Shown here: positions 18,593 through 27,462 of the stretch, in pieces
Position numbering within the stretch: position 1 is the stretch's first letter
How the letters are laid out: each line of letters starts with the position of its first letter
Assembly: GCF_013416525.1 (NCBI RefSeq)
Contig: NZ_JACCEM010000015.1
Coordinates: 1-64,000, forward strand
Direction of reading: 5' to 3'
DNA length: 64,000 bases
From: Parapusillimonas granuli
GTDB lineage: Bacteria; Pseudomonadota; Gammaproteobacteria; Burkholderiales; Burkholderiaceae_B
The notes under the pieces: model-generated
What the model was told of the DNA's origin: nothing
Seen by the model: the letters and a program-made list of their open reading frames with translations, nothing else
The model's database searches: none
Translations under genes and position numbers: made by a program

Positions 18593-19300
18593 TTACGAGA
18601 ACAAGGCAGCGAAGGCTGCATTCATCTGCCTGTCCACCGGCTTGGCCAGGGCGCGCAGGGCGTGGCGGTTACTCAGCTGCGAGATGCGGGCATGGTCGTC
18701 AGGGTCGGCGCTGCGCAGCAGGGCGCGATAGTCGGTCTGGTCGGCTAGGACATCGGCAATGGTGGTGCGCTGGTCGGCCAGCAGTTCGAAGACTTCGTTT
18801 TCGTAGACGGCGGCCTGGGGGTTGGCCTGAACTTCGCCTGACTTGGCGGCATAGGCCAGGATGGAGGGAAACTCTTCCTCGACGCTGCTAGCAACCCGGT
18901 TGAAAAGGATCCGCACCCGATCCGGGTCTACACCCAGTTCAGCCAGCGCAGCCACGGTTTTGATGGTTTCTCGCTGAGCTTTGCCCGTATTGATGACCGG
19001 CAGCACGAAGTAGCTCATTTCTTCGTGCGCGCCTTCGTAGCGCATCATGTGGGTCAGAAAATCTTCGATGTTGCTGGCCCCCACATCGACAATGGCGTCA
19101 TCCCGGGTGAGCAGTTCACGGAACAGGCGGCCAAAGTGCTCACCGCGCAGTTGATCGACGTTCAAGCCCAGGTCGGCCCCGGTTTCGTTCGTGGATTCCA
19201 CCGCAAAAATCTGCGCCCCGTTCATGCGGGGTGCGAGCAGGTGGGAAGCAACAACCGTCTTGCCAACGGAGCCGGTGTAGTTGAGAACGGCGACTTTCAT
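18593..19300 (-). CDS. ParA-like ATPase, TraL/StbB family
   Basis: This 235-aa protein has an N-terminal Walker-type loop (YTGSVGKT, residues 8-15) and the fold of ParA/MinD ATPases. It lacks the double-lysine deviant Walker motif, having a serine-valine instead, as in StbB/TraL proteins. In R388 StbB promotes conjugation and counteracts StbA. In IncP plasmids TraL is a transfer accessory protein. The start overlaps the stop of the upstream traK-like gene by 4 bp. No parB or centromere array is visible, so it is unlikely to be a partition ATPase in the usual sense. Confidence 0.75.
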   Translation of the reverse strand: MKVAVLNYTGSVGKTVVASHLLAPRMNGAQIFAVESTNETGADLGLNVDQLRGEHFGRLFRELLTRDDAIVDVGASNIEDFLTHMMRYEGAHEEMSYFVLPVINTGKAQRETIKTVAALAELGVDPDRVRILFNRVASSVEEEFPSILAYAAKSGEVQANPQAAVYENEVFELLADQRTTIADVLADQTDYRALLRSADPDDHARISQLSNRHALRALAKPVDRQMNAAFAALFS

Positions 19301-19764
19301 GGTTTATTCCTTGTGGTGGTGCTGTCAGTGGAGAGAGAGGGCTTATCCTGGCCTTCACGGCGCAGGGCTTCCAGGTCGATACGCATGTCGCGAATCTTTC
19401 GCAGGTCGCCGGGTGTCTGGATGTTGCGGGGCCGGCCCTGGATGGCATCAAGGGCCGGTGCGGTTGCGGGTGGCGCTTTGGGTGGCGTGGCGGGCGCAGC
19501 ATGTGGTGTCGTAGAAGCTGCTGGCCCGGTTGCAGCAGATCGCTGGGCCTTGCGCCAGCGGTACAGCGTGATGGCGTAGGTGCTGTACTGGACCGACAGG
19601 CCCGCTGCGGCCAGATCATCCAGCACGGCTGCATGGGGAACGCCTGAGGCGAGCTCAGCTTCGATCAGAGGGAAGAGCGCGCGCAGCTGGGCGGCGATGC
19701 TGATGCGGGGGTCCAGCTCAGCGAGCGCGGCCCGGTAGCGTGCGACGGGAGCGGATTCAGTCAT
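19297..19764 (-). CDS. TraK/StbA-like DNA-binding transfer accessory protein
   Basis: This 155-aa protein has a helical N-terminal domain whose end (VLDDLAAAGLSVQYSTYAITLYRWRK, split here into VLDDLAAAG and YSTYAITLYRW) follows the pattern of IncP TraK, in which a ‘Y-x-T-F-x-x-x-V-x-R’ recognition segment closes the DNA-binding domain. A long Ala/Pro/Thr linker and a charged tail follow. TraK proteins bind oriT and shape the relaxosome, and StbA binds stb repeats to control plasmid position. Its stop overlaps the ATPase start (ATGA). The assignment is by layout and motif rather than strong identity. Confidence 0.55.
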   Translation of the reverse strand: MTESAPVARYRAALAELDPRISIAAQLRALFPLIEAELASGVPHAAVLDDLAAAGLSVQYSTYAITLYRWRKAQRSAATGPAASTTPHAAPATPPKAPPATAPALDAIQGRPRNIQTPGDLRKIRDMRIDLEALRREGQDKPSLSTDSTTTRNKP

Positions 19765-19790
19765 AGGGTTCCAGGGGGGATTGATGCCGC

Positions 19791-20249
19791 TTATCGCGAC
19801 AATTCAGGAAAGACGGCAGCCTGCTTGGCAACCAGCCAGGAGCGGCCCGTGGCCAGCGCTTCGTCGTAGGCGGATTGTTCGTCTGTGAACAGGGCAGTCT
19901 TGCCGTGGGTGGAAAATTGACCTCCGCCGACTTCCTGGCCGTTTTCCAGCAGGCGCAGGGTGAAGCAACCCGTATCGGCGGGGTGGGGAAGAATCTCGAA
20001 ATTGAAGCGCAGCCTGGCCTGGGTGACTTCGTCGTAGAACTGTTTTTCGACTTCGCGAAGCCGGGCGGTCCACTCCGGGCCGATGCGGTCCAGGGCTTCC
20101 GCGATGCTGTAGTCGCATTCGCGCAACCAGTCGCAGCGGTTCAGGATGAGCGCCGCAGTGAGCGCTTCGCCCAGGCTCATGGTGCCGATGCCATGAAGGG
20201 CGGCTTCCTGTGCGATGTTGAGCATGCGGGTGTCGATGGTCGAGTGCAT
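19791..20249 (-). CDS. conserved plasmid hypothetical protein
   Basis: This 152-aa protein was not recognised. It is acidic to neutral, mostly helical in its first 90 residues (repeated LGEALTAAL, YSIAEALDRIGPEW) with a probable beta-rich second half (CFTLRLLENGQEVGGG). It has no membrane segment. ATG 20249 is preceded by AAGGAGA. Longer in-frame starts reach into the origin region and are rejected. It lies between the origin of replication and the traK-like gene, in the direction of the transfer operon, so a role in copy control or transfer regulation is possible but unsupported. Confidence 0.7.
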   Translation of the reverse strand: MHSTIDTRMLNIAQEAALHGIGTMSLGEALTAALILNRCDWLRECDYSIAEALDRIGPEWTARLREVEKQFYDEVTQARLRFNFEILPHPADTGCFTLRLLENGQEVGGGQFSTHGKTALFTDEQSAYDEALATGRSWLVAKQAAVFPELSR

Positions 20250-20389
20250 GGAATCTCCTTTGCCCTGTGACTTGACGGGCAGTGCTTGGGATGAAAGGAA
20301 GGGGTGGCCCGGGTGGGCGAGTGCTGGCTTCGTTGCTGACCGACAGCCGTTGTGCGGCTGTGCAGCGTAGCGATGCAAGATGGCTTCGC

Positions 20390-20698
20390 GTGAACAGGTT
20401 CGGTGCCGCGCGTCAGGCTGGCTGACGGTGTGACTTGTTCACAGGCCGGTTTGGTAGAAGAAAGGTAGAAATAAGGTAGAAGGCGCTGCGATGGCTGGAA
20501 AGCCAGTATTCATGCGGGTTTCAAAAAATCTTGCGCGATGCTGTGACGATAAAGCGCGATGTTCTGACGAAAGGCCGCGATCTTATGACGCGCCTGCCGC
20601 GATGCTATGACGACACCAAAAGCCACTTATCCACAGGCTGAAATAGTGTCTGAAATGGCTGTTTGCAGGCATGAAGCGCGATGCTATGACGATGAAAA
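20390..20698. other. oriV: iteron-type origin of vegetative replication (oriV)
   Basis: Five copies of a 17-bp iteron (consensus GCGCGATGCTATGACGA) start at 20533, 20554, 20575, 20597 and 20676. The first four are spaced 21-22 bp apart, two helical turns. A perfect DnaA box TTATCCACA lies at 20627-20635 between the fourth and fifth. Three GGTAGAA repeats with an exact 11-bp period (20453, 20464, 20475) and the inverted repeat GTGAACA/TGTTCAC (20390-20396, 20436-20442) complete the structure. A TrfA-family initiator is encoded immediately alongside. This is a textbook iteron origin. Confidence 0.88.
20533..20692. repeat. five iterons of the plasmid origin
   Basis: Copies lie at 20533-20549, 20554-20570, 20575-20591, 20597-20613 and 20676-20692. 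The shared core is CGCGAT-x-x-T-x-TGACG. Copies 4 and 5 match each other over the core. The last copy ends 6 bp before the trfA stop codon. They are the expected binding sites for the adjacent initiator. Confidence 0.9.
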
Positions 20699-21616
20699 TT
20701 ACCGTTCAAGGCGCGTCCAGACCGCCTGTTCATGGCCCCGAATCGCGGCTTCAATCCTGGGTTCTGCAATCACCTTCAGGGCTTCCAGTTCGTCCAGGCT
20801 GCGCTCCAGCGTGACCCGGAAATCCCGCATGCGCCCGGTGTATTGAGCGCGTTGCTTAAGGATGTCCAGGCTGTATTTCTGCTGGATATCGGCAGAGGTG
20901 CCAATCAGCCGCTGCAGACTTTTTGAGAGGTCATGACGCATCTGCAGACGCTTGGCCCAGTCCACCAGGGCATATTCCCGGTTGCCGAAAATGTGCGCCC
21001 AGCGCGGGTCGGCATATAGGGTGTAGCTACCCGTGGGTTCGTGGTAATCGAAGCCCCCGATCATGGCAATGACGCGGGTGGAGGGGTGGCGACCATAGCT
21101 GTATTTCACAGAACCGTCTTTTCTGCGTGCCTCGATGCTCAGAGTAAAGCGCGCTAGGTCTTTCATGCCTTCATGCAGCCATTCGTAGGCGCTGCCGCCT
21201 GTGGGCCGGCCCATGCCGCGCAGGAAGTCGGCACGGTTGATAACCGGCGCTTCGCCCAGCAAGGCCGTGGTCTGCAGATACATGGCGTGCATCCAGATGT
21301 CGGCATGGTCTTCGCTCAGCTGCTTGCCCGAACCCTTGAGCAGAATGTGGCTCCCCTCCAGAAACACGGTTTCATCGTGCAGAGGTCGCCAGCCGCGACG
21401 CACCGGGGCAAAGATGGCGCTGCGGGCAATGTAGTTCGGGATGGCACGTACCGTTTCGTTCATGCCGGGCAGCATGAAGGGTGTTGGGGTGGTGGCCTGT
21501 TTTTCTGCAGCGTCAGCCATGGCCTGGGCGGCTTTCTGCATGGCGCGCTGCATGGCAGCTGACAACCGCTGCAGGTTGGCATCCTTGTGAAAAGGCGTGC
21601 GGGTGGGCGTGGTCAT
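20699..21616 (-). CDS. trfA: TrfA-family plasmid replication initiator
   Basis: This 305-aa protein is predicted to bind the iterons and open the adjacent origin. The opening of the conserved region (NYIARSAIFAPVRRG) and the later DLSKSLQRLIG segment fit the TrfA family of IncP/PromA-type broad-host-range plasmids, and two winged-helix domains are expected. ATG 21616 has GGAG at suitable spacing. A start at 21640 would add 8 residues but lacks a ribosome-binding site. The gene reads toward its own iterons, which begin 6 bp past the stop. It is the only replication gene seen, and it appears intact despite the element's apparent chromosomal location. Confidence 0.85.
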   Translation of the reverse strand: MTTPTRTPFHKDANLQRLSAAMQRAMQKAAQAMADAAEKQATTPTPFMLPGMNETVRAIPNYIARSAIFAPVRRGWRPLHDETVFLEGSHILLKGSGKQLSEDHADIWMHAMYLQTTALLGEAPVINRADFLRGMGRPTGGSAYEWLHEGMKDLARFTLSIEARRKDGSVKYSYGRHPSTRVIAMIGGFDYHEPTGSYTLYADPRWAHIFGNREYALVDWAKRLQMRHDLSKSLQRLIGTSADIQQKYSLDILKQRAQYTGRMRDFRVTLERSLDELEALKVIAEPRIEAAIRGHEQAVWTRLER

Positions 21617-21745
21617 TGAGAATGCTCCGGGCGAACTCATGTAAGGGCTGCCCGGAATGTGTGCAGCGCCTCACACGGGTTCGGGGTAGATGGACCCGGC
21701 ATGCTGTCGGGTCGAATGGGCTGGGTGTAGCGCTGTTGCGTAAAC

Positions 21746-22771
21746 TCAGGCAACGACGTGTCGCCGGGGTTCAAACCAGATTTCTTTCACACGGAACTGC
21801 TCGACATGAACAACGATGTCCACGGTCTGCTGCAGAAAGGTCTGGATGGTCGGTAAGTCTAGGTTGCCACCGGTAGGGGACTGCTTGATAAGAATGGCCA
21901 GCCGGTCGAAGGCGTCGATTGCGCTGTTGGCGTGCGTCGTGGTGACGGATCCCGGGTGGCCGGTGTTCAGGGCAGCCAGATAATCCCAGGTTTCAGGGCC
22001 GCGTAGCTCAGCCAGAAAAATCCTGTCGGGCGACAGGCGCATGCATGCCGCCAGGCAGTCAGTGGCCGACACGCGGCCTCGTGTGCCGCCGTACATCATG
22101 TGAATGCGGTTGTCATGCGATGGCAGGATCAGTTCATGCACGTCTTCAATGGTGATAAGGCGTTCATGGACGGGTATTTCATTCATGAGGGATCGGGCAA
22201 AGGTCGTTTTTCCCGACCCTGTTGCGCCAGAAATCACCACGTTCTTGCGCGCGCGGACGGCGTTCACCAGGAACTCGAAATAATCGGCCCTGTCCTTGAG
22301 CATCAGTAGCCGCTGATCGAGTTTAGACAGTCCGTCAGCACTATATTTGGCGCTGGCATCCATGGTGCCATTGAACGCCCCGCCTGACGCCAACTGCTTC
22401 AGGTGGGAAGTTTCCGTGGCGTGTTTGCGGATGTTGATGGCGCTGGTGTCGTCTATGCAGGCCGGTGGCAGAATGATCTGGCCGCGCTCCCCATCAGGCA
22501 GGATCACGGACATGATGGGGCTGCGTGCCATGTGGTTGTAGGCCGCCAGTGCCGTCGCGAGCGCTTCCAGGTGCTGGTAACTTAGTTCCTCGCATTCGTG
22601 CGACACCCAGTGTCCGTCCGTGCGGGCGTACAGATGGCCCTCGCGCACGATGGCGATTTCCGTGACTTTCGGATCCTGCAGATGCTGGGCCAGGGGCCGT
22701 AGAAAGGTGCGTACCGAAATGGCGCGATCAAAAGGGACCACTTCAAGGGGTAAGTTCAAGGTCGTAGACAT
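21746..22771 (-). CDS. virB11: VirB11 traffic ATPase of the type IV secretion system
   Basis: This 341-aa hexameric ATPase at the inner face of the membrane powers pilus assembly and DNA export. Walker A GATGSGKT (182-189), an Asp box (TIEDVHEL), Walker B-like FLAELRGPE and a His box (GSVTTTHANS) are all present. ATG 22771 gives the usual VirB11 start. The gene overlaps the end of virB10 by 29 bp, implying coupled translation. It is the last virB gene before the replication module. Confidence 0.95.
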   Translation of the reverse strand: MSTTLNLPLEVVPFDRAISVRTFLRPLAQHLQDPKVTEIAIVREGHLYARTDGHWVSHECEELSYQHLEALATALAAYNHMARSPIMSVILPDGERGQIILPPACIDDTSAINIRKHATETSHLKQLASGGAFNGTMDASAKYSADGLSKLDQRLLMLKDRADYFEFLVNAVRARKNVVISGATGSGKTTFARSLMNEIPVHERLITIEDVHELILPSHDNRIHMMYGGTRGRVSATDCLAACMRLSPDRIFLAELRGPETWDYLAALNTGHPGSVTTTHANSAIDAFDRLAILIKQSPTGGNLDLPTIQTFLQQTVDIVVHVEQFRVKEIWFEPRRHVVA

Positions 22772-23867
22772 GGCTGAAGTCCAAATCACGGGCGACCATG
22801 ATGCCGATGCGTTCGCCCTGGTTTTTATAGAGGGTGGGGGGTATGTCCAAAGATCGTTCCAGAATCTTGGCGATTGCTTCCTGTCCGCCCTGGGCGGTAT
22901 TGTCGAAGCGGATGTTGTTATCGCCGGACTGGCCTTGATTCGATGCCCAGTTACCGAAGTCCCCAACCAGGGACAGCAGGATGGCGTTGCCGAAGCGTTC
23001 CCAGAAATGGTTATCGACATGACCATCCAGCCCGGCTTCGCCCAGAGGTCCGGTGCCGGGTGAGGCCAGTTCCACGATGACACCAGTGGGCGTTTCCAGG
23101 CGGTTCCAGGTGACAAAGGCGCGGGCCTGACCCTGCTGGATGCCCCCGGACTGATAGCCGGTGAACCTGGTGCCGGCGTCGATCAGCTTGACCTTGCCGT
23201 TGGCGCTCATGACATCGTAGGTGGCCAGGCAGGTGAGCAACCCTGGTTGGGTGCTGACCAATTTGGTCTGTAGCGTGCAGTCGATCATGGTGCCTTGTGT
23301 GAGCAGGAAGTTGCGATCTCCCAGCAGCCCGGCCACAGAGGGCGCCAGCTCCAGAGGCCGTAGCCTGTCGGCCAGCGGGCCGGCATCACTGTAGGGGCCG
23401 CTTGGGGCGCTGGCTTGGCTGCTGCCTGCGCTTCCCCCTTCTGCGCCGCCCGCCTGTAGTGGGCTGGCCAGCCGCCGCTGCGCAACTTCATCGACAGGCG
23501 GCGGTGCTGCGGGCGTGGGTGGGGGAAGGGCATAGGCGGGCGCAGGGACCGGCTCAGGTGCCGTGGGTGGCAAGGGCTTGGGTGGCGCTGGTCGCTCGAC
23601 CCTGGGCGGCTTCAGCCGGTTGGTAATTCCACTCTGATCGGCTTCCAGGCTGCTGTCGCTGGCAGGCACCGGTTCCCGGCTCCAGGCTTTCAGCAGCACA
23701 CCGATGGCGACGGCAATGGCCACCAGAATGGTGAGCCACAGAAAAGCGCGTGCGCCGCGTGGGGCGCTGCGCCCGGCGGTTTCCAGGCTCAGGGTTTCGC
23801 GCTCCAGGCTGGCCGTGGTGGTCTCGTCCCGGTGCGGATCGGTGTCGTTCATGGGCTGTTCCTTCAT
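22743..23867 (-). CDS. virB10: VirB10 inner-/outer-membrane bridging protein
   Basis: This 374-aa protein spans the periplasm in the T4SS core complex. It has a short cytosolic tail, a membrane helix at about residues 43-62, a proline-rich stretch (about 80-130), and a C-terminal TrbI/VirB10 beta-barrel domain with GxxF-x-T-x-GT-like and NRLETP-x-GVIVELASPGTGPLG segments. GGAG precedes ATG 23867. The start overlaps virB9 by ATGA, and the end overlaps virB11. Confidence 0.94.
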   Translation of the reverse strand: MKEQPMNDTDPHRDETTTASLERETLSLETAGRSAPRGARAFLWLTILVAIAVAIGVLLKAWSREPVPASDSSLEADQSGITNRLKPPRVERPAPPKPLPPTAPEPVPAPAYALPPPTPAAPPPVDEVAQRRLASPLQAGGAEGGSAGSSQASAPSGPYSDAGPLADRLRPLELAPSVAGLLGDRNFLLTQGTMIDCTLQTKLVSTQPGLLTCLATYDVMSANGKVKLIDAGTRFTGYQSGGIQQGQARAFVTWNRLETPTGVIVELASPGTGPLGEAGLDGHVDNHFWERFGNAILLSLVGDFGNWASNQGQSGDNNIRFDNTAQGGQEAIAKILERSLDIPPTLYKNQGERIGIMVARDLDFSHVYDLELTP

Positions 23868-24715
23868 GGCGTGATCTCCCGAACCCGCAGCGTCGGTACA
23901 GGCGCTGCCGCGCCTTTCACTGTGCGCCGGACGGTGGGGGAGGCTGTGCCGGTGTGGGCAGGTACAGGGGTCAGGCCAAAGGCTTCGTTATGGATGGCCA
24001 GTACCTGGTTGCCCAGGCGCAGATGCCAGCGTGGTGAGGTGCGATGCAGCACCATCGTGCGCTCATCGGCCATGTGATAGTTGGTGATGACTTCCTGGCC
24101 GTCAGGCGTCACGCGGTACACCGTGGGCATGTCGGTTTCCGGGGGGAACTGCAGCCAGGTATGGCGGCCATCATCCCAGGCGTGAACGGGGGCAATACTG
24201 GCGTTGCCACTTCGGGTGTATGCCTGCCAGTTCATCGTGCCGGCAGATGCTTGCAACGAGCGCTCAATCGCTGCCTTTTGTGCCGCCTGTGCCTTCATGC
24301 GAGCCTCTACTTCCGGGTAGCGCATCACCAGTTTGTAAAGGGCTGGGGCGTTGCGGTCGTGGCTGTAGGACAGTCGGAAGCTGTATTCCCGCCGGTCGGT
24401 GATGACAATGAGGTTGGTGTCGGCGTCTTCGGCGGTGGGCTTGAAGAACAGATGGTGGTTCTTGTACGTGAAGGCGTAAGCCTGGCTGTCGCCAAAGACG
24501 TGATACTGATAGGTTTCGCCGGGTTCCAGCATGATGTGGGTCGCGACGCCGATCACCGCATCCAGCTGAATCACGTTGGCCGGGTCATAGTTGACATAGC
24601 GCACCCGATGGTCGAGCCGTGATGAGCGGGGCGTCTCCAGCGCCCAGGCGCTGGCTGGCAGGGCCAGGCACAGCAATAGCGCCACAGCTCGCCCGCGTGG
24701 GAAGAGTTCAAACAT
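23864..24715 (-). CDS. virB9: VirB9/TrbG outer-membrane core protein
   Basis: This 283-aa protein carries a signal peptide (cleavage near ALPASAWA, about residue 25). The body is an N-terminal beta domain with the YDPANVIQLDAVIGVATHI segment and a C-terminal CagX-like domain (WLQFPPETDMPTVYRV). It forms the outer-membrane ring of the core complex with VirB7 and VirB10. The stop overlaps virB10. Confidence 0.94.
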   Translation of the reverse strand: MFELFPRGRAVALLLCLALPASAWALETPRSSRLDHRVRYVNYDPANVIQLDAVIGVATHIMLEPGETYQYHVFGDSQAYAFTYKNHHLFFKPTAEDADTNLIVITDRREYSFRLSYSHDRNAPALYKLVMRYPEVEARMKAQAAQKAAIERSLQASAGTMNWQAYTRSGNASIAPVHAWDDGRHTWLQFPPETDMPTVYRVTPDGQEVITNYHMADERTMVLHRTSPRWHLRLGNQVLAIHNEAFGLTPVPAHTGTASPTVRRTVKGAAAPVPTLRVREITP

Positions 24716-24741
24716 GGGGATTCCTTCTGCTCCAGGGCGGG

Positions 24742-25428
24742 TCAGCGCGAAAGGTCGGCGGCCAGGTCGTAGCGCACAACCTGAAAGCCCAGCGGGTTGC
24801 GCCGGGCGACGGCTTCTGTGAGGGGTACGTCGGCGTACTGGTAGGCCATGGTGGCGATCAGGTGCCGCGTTCTGGTGACGTTGCCGGTGGAGACTTCACG
24901 TTCCGTCCTGGTGAAGCGGACAATGGCTGCCTGATTGGCGCCCAGGGTGATGGAATGAACCTGAACATCCACCGTACCCAGGGTGCCAAGCCGCGTGGTC
25001 ACAGCATCCAGCCCTTCAAACCGCTTGCCGTACTGCACCTGAATGGGCGGGGAAGACAGCAAGGCGCAGGTGTCGAATTGCTCCTGGATGGTCTGCCAGC
25101 TGTAGCCTTCGCAGTTCAGCACATAGGTGTTCAGGAAATACTTGGCGATGCGCTGGCCGTAGTCTTCCATCGGTTCGCCCAGGGTGCTGACATGCTCGAT
25201 GCTGCCGGTGGCGTTGTCCACGCGCACCACATACATTTCGGGTGGCTGTTTCAGGGGCGTCAGGCCAGCCACGGCGGCGACGGCGGCAAAGGCGATCAGA
25301 CCCGCGCCCATGGCAACCTGCCAGGCGCGCTTGCGGCTGGTGACCAGTTCGCCCAGGTGGTCGCGCTCCAGGCCGCGCGATTGTTCCAGCCAGGCAGCTA
25401 CGTCTTCAGACTTGAGGGGTTCTGCCAC
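24742..25428 (-). CDS. virB8: VirB8 inner-membrane assembly factor
   Basis: This 228-aa protein has a short cytosolic N-terminus, one membrane helix (about 37-55), and a periplasmic NTF2-like domain with the LNTYVLNCEGYSW region typical of VirB8. The start is GTG 25428, preceded by AAAGGAG 8 bp upstream. It follows virB7 by 3 bp. VirB8 nucleates assembly of the secretion complex at the inner membrane. Confidence 0.93.
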   Translation of the reverse strand: MAEPLKSEDVAAWLEQSRGLERDHLGELVTSRKRAWQVAMGAGLIAFAAVAAVAGLTPLKQPPEMYVVRVDNATGSIEHVSTLGEPMEDYGQRIAKYFLNTYVLNCEGYSWQTIQEQFDTCALLSSPPIQVQYGKRFEGLDAVTTRLGTLGTVDVQVHSITLGANQAAIVRFTRTEREVSTGNVTRTRHLIATMAYQYADVPLTEAVARRNPLGFQVVRYDLAADLSR

Positions 25429-25431
25429 GGT

Positions 25432-25569
25432 TCAGGCTCCTTTGAAAATCGGTGCGCTGGCGTTCACCGGCACACGCGGCCCGTCAGCAGGCTGCGGCGG
25501 TTGGGGCGCATGAAAGGCGCAGCCGGCCAGCAGCCCGGCCAGCGCCAGGGCGGCAATGAGTTTGTGCAT
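25432..25569 (-). CDS. virB7: VirB7 outer-membrane lipoprotein
   Basis: This 45-aa lipoprotein has a lipobox LAGC at about residues 14-17 after a hydrophobic signal. The short mature part is rich in Pro. AGGAG lies 9 bp before ATG 25569. It anchors VirB9 in the outer membrane and sits between virB6 and virB8 as expected. Confidence 0.85.
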   Translation of the reverse strand: MHKLIAALALAGLLAGCAFHAPQPPQPADGPRVPVNASAPIFKGA

Positions 25570-25645
25570 GGGAAGGGCTCCTGTCCTGCCGCGCGGGCAG
25601 AAGGAAGGGGGTGATGGCCCCGCTGGGCAGCGGGTAGGGAGGGGT

Positions 25646-26596
25646 TTACTTGGCGCGCAGGCGCAACATGCTACGCAGACGCAGAACAGAGAACGCGCCC
25701 CGGGCGGCGGAACCGACACCGAGCTGAGCACCGAAGCCGTTGGAGAGGCCGGCGGCAAGGCCGGGAATCAGAATCATGATGACGAGACTGGCAGCACCGA
25801 CAAGCACCTGAGCGCCGAACAGTGAAAGCACGTCGGCCATCCCTGTTTCTATCTGGTCAGCGATCATGCGGATCAGCTGAATGTTGAGTTGCAGGATAAG
25901 GCCGAAGACCAGGCCTGCAAGCAAGGCCAGGAAGACAAAGTTCAATGCCTGCGAAACCCAGTTATTGAAGAGAGGTTTTGTTGGCTCGAACAATGTCGCG
26001 GAGATAAAGAGTGGCCCTGCAGCAACCACAAGTGCCATGCCGACTTTGCAGACCACCACAATGACCATGATGATGCTGCCTACGACGGCCGCATTGATTC
26101 GCAACAGCGTCGCCAGGATGCTGACCAGCACTTCCCTGGTGGAAGGCATGAAGTTGTACCAGGGCCGGTCGCTGGAACCCAGCATGGCATTGGATGCCTC
26201 ACTGGTCTCGTTCTGCAGCTTATCGACTTCTGCCGCCACGTTGCCCGTGCCGAGCGCGAGCTGTGTGACATTGTCAGGCAGTGCGATCATGGTTTTGGCG
26301 ATGTCGTTCTGATACAGGCCGCCTGCCCCAAAGATCATAGACACAATCGCCACGAGAATGGCCTTGCGGAAGAACTCGGTGACAGTCATATTGCTCTGAC
26401 CGTGCATGAGTGCAAACGCATACACAACGAATTGCAGAGTCAGGCCCACCACGATGACAGGCATGAGTGCTTCGAACAGTGCCTGCATCGGCCCGTTGAT
26501 GGCATCGCTGAGGATGCCTTCGGTTTGCGTCATGACCCACTCAGCGATGTTGCTTGGCGTAGTGGGTGCCGCGACGGATGGAGTTAGGCTGGCCAT
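25646..26596 (-). CDS. virB6: VirB6/TrbL polytopic inner-membrane channel protein
   Basis: This 316-aa protein has at least six hydrophobic segments, among them ALMPVIVVGLTLQFVVYAF, the IIMVIVVVCKVGMALVVAAG pair and a C-terminal VGAASLVIMILIPGLAAG. The PLF-x-x-W conserved tryptophan region (TKPLFNNWVSQALN) fits VirB6. The basic, arginine-rich tail is cytosolic. It lies 11 bp after virB5. Confidence 0.92.
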   Translation of the reverse strand: MASLTPSVAAPTTPSNIAEWVMTQTEGILSDAINGPMQALFEALMPVIVVGLTLQFVVYAFALMHGQSNMTVTEFFRKAILVAIVSMIFGAGGLYQNDIAKTMIALPDNVTQLALGTGNVAAEVDKLQNETSEASNAMLGSSDRPWYNFMPSTREVLVSILATLLRINAAVVGSIIMVIVVVCKVGMALVVAAGPLFISATLFEPTKPLFNNWVSQALNFVFLALLAGLVFGLILQLNIQLIRMIADQIETGMADVLSLFGAQVLVGAASLVIMILIPGLAAGLSNGFGAQLGVGSAARGAFSVLRLRSMLRLRAK

Positions 26597-26607
26597 GGCG
26601 TGCCAGC

Positions 26608-27312
26608 CTATTCAGCTGCGCCGGGGGATGAGTCTGACGCTGGCTTGTTCCCAAACCATCCTCCATAGACACGTTCAGCCCGGGCTTGCAGCAGTTGTCG
26701 TTCCGCATCCAGTTGCTGTGCAGCAAGCTGAATGCGGGTCTGTTCGGCTGAGATATTCGCTTGCTCAATCTGAATCCGCGCCTGCAGTTCAGCAATTTCC
26801 TTGGGGTTGGTCGTTTGATTGATCTGATCCTGCAGGGCATCAACATTGGCCAGCCGCTGAGTCATCGAATCGTAGGCCCGCTCACTCATGGCTTTTGCGG
26901 TTGCCTCTATGTTCAGTGACCGTTTTGACAGCTCCTGTCTGTCTTCGGTGAAGTTCACCGGGGCCATGACATCGTCTGTGATGCGGGAAACATCTCCGTT
27001 CAAGCCTGAGCTACCGGATCGGTTCAGCAAGTCCTGAGCGTTGGAGGGCAGCGCAGCGCGAAGCTGATCTCGGATGACGTAATCATTGGGAATGACACCA
27101 TAGCCGCTGGATTGCGTGAATGCGGCAAGCTGCTCCTTGGCTGTCGCCAGTTGATCCGTCAGGTTCTTCAGCTGGTCGCGGGCGGTCAGCAGCTGTTCTT
27201 GCAGTTGGGCAATGGTGGCAGCATCGACCGTAGGGATGCCGCTGGCGCGGGCAGGATTCATGAAAACAGCGGCCAGGGCAATGCCCGCCGCAAGATGCTT
27301 GTAGCGTGTCAT
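26608..27312 (-). CDS. virB5: VirB5 minor pilus subunit
   Basis: This 234-aa secreted protein has a signal peptide ending near ARASG (about residue 24). The mature part is almost entirely helical with heptad character (QLQEQLLTARDQLKNLTDQL) and a second coiled stretch rich in Gln, as in TraC/VirB5 tip adhesins. It is the first gene downstream of the + strand nuclease-like gene, which separates it from the rest of the operon. Confidence 0.88.
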   Translation of the reverse strand: MTRYKHLAAGIALAAVFMNPARASGIPTVDAATIAQLQEQLLTARDQLKNLTDQLATAKEQLAAFTQSSGYGVIPNDYVIRDQLRAALPSNAQDLLNRSGSSGLNGDVSRITDDVMAPVNFTEDRQELSKRSLNIEATAKAMSERAYDSMTQRLANVDALQDQINQTTNPKEIAELQARIQIEQANISAEQTRIQLAAQQLDAERQLLQARAERVYGGWFGNKPASDSSPGAAE

Positions 27313-27462
27313 GGGAGAACTCCGGGGGTAAAGGGGGTGGCGAGCTAATTCGCCAGATGAGGTACAGGGCTCTGTCTAGAACGGGCGGGGGTCCGTACCC
27401 TCTGAGATTGTTAGAGAGGATCCTTCTTTCGTTACTATGCATGCCACGAGGAGAATCACCGA

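Noticed and set aside
20533-20692. Short repeats resembling a small CRISPR array
   Set aside because: Spacing is about 4-5 bp between 17-bp units with one distant copy, and an initiator gene is adjacent. They are iterons.
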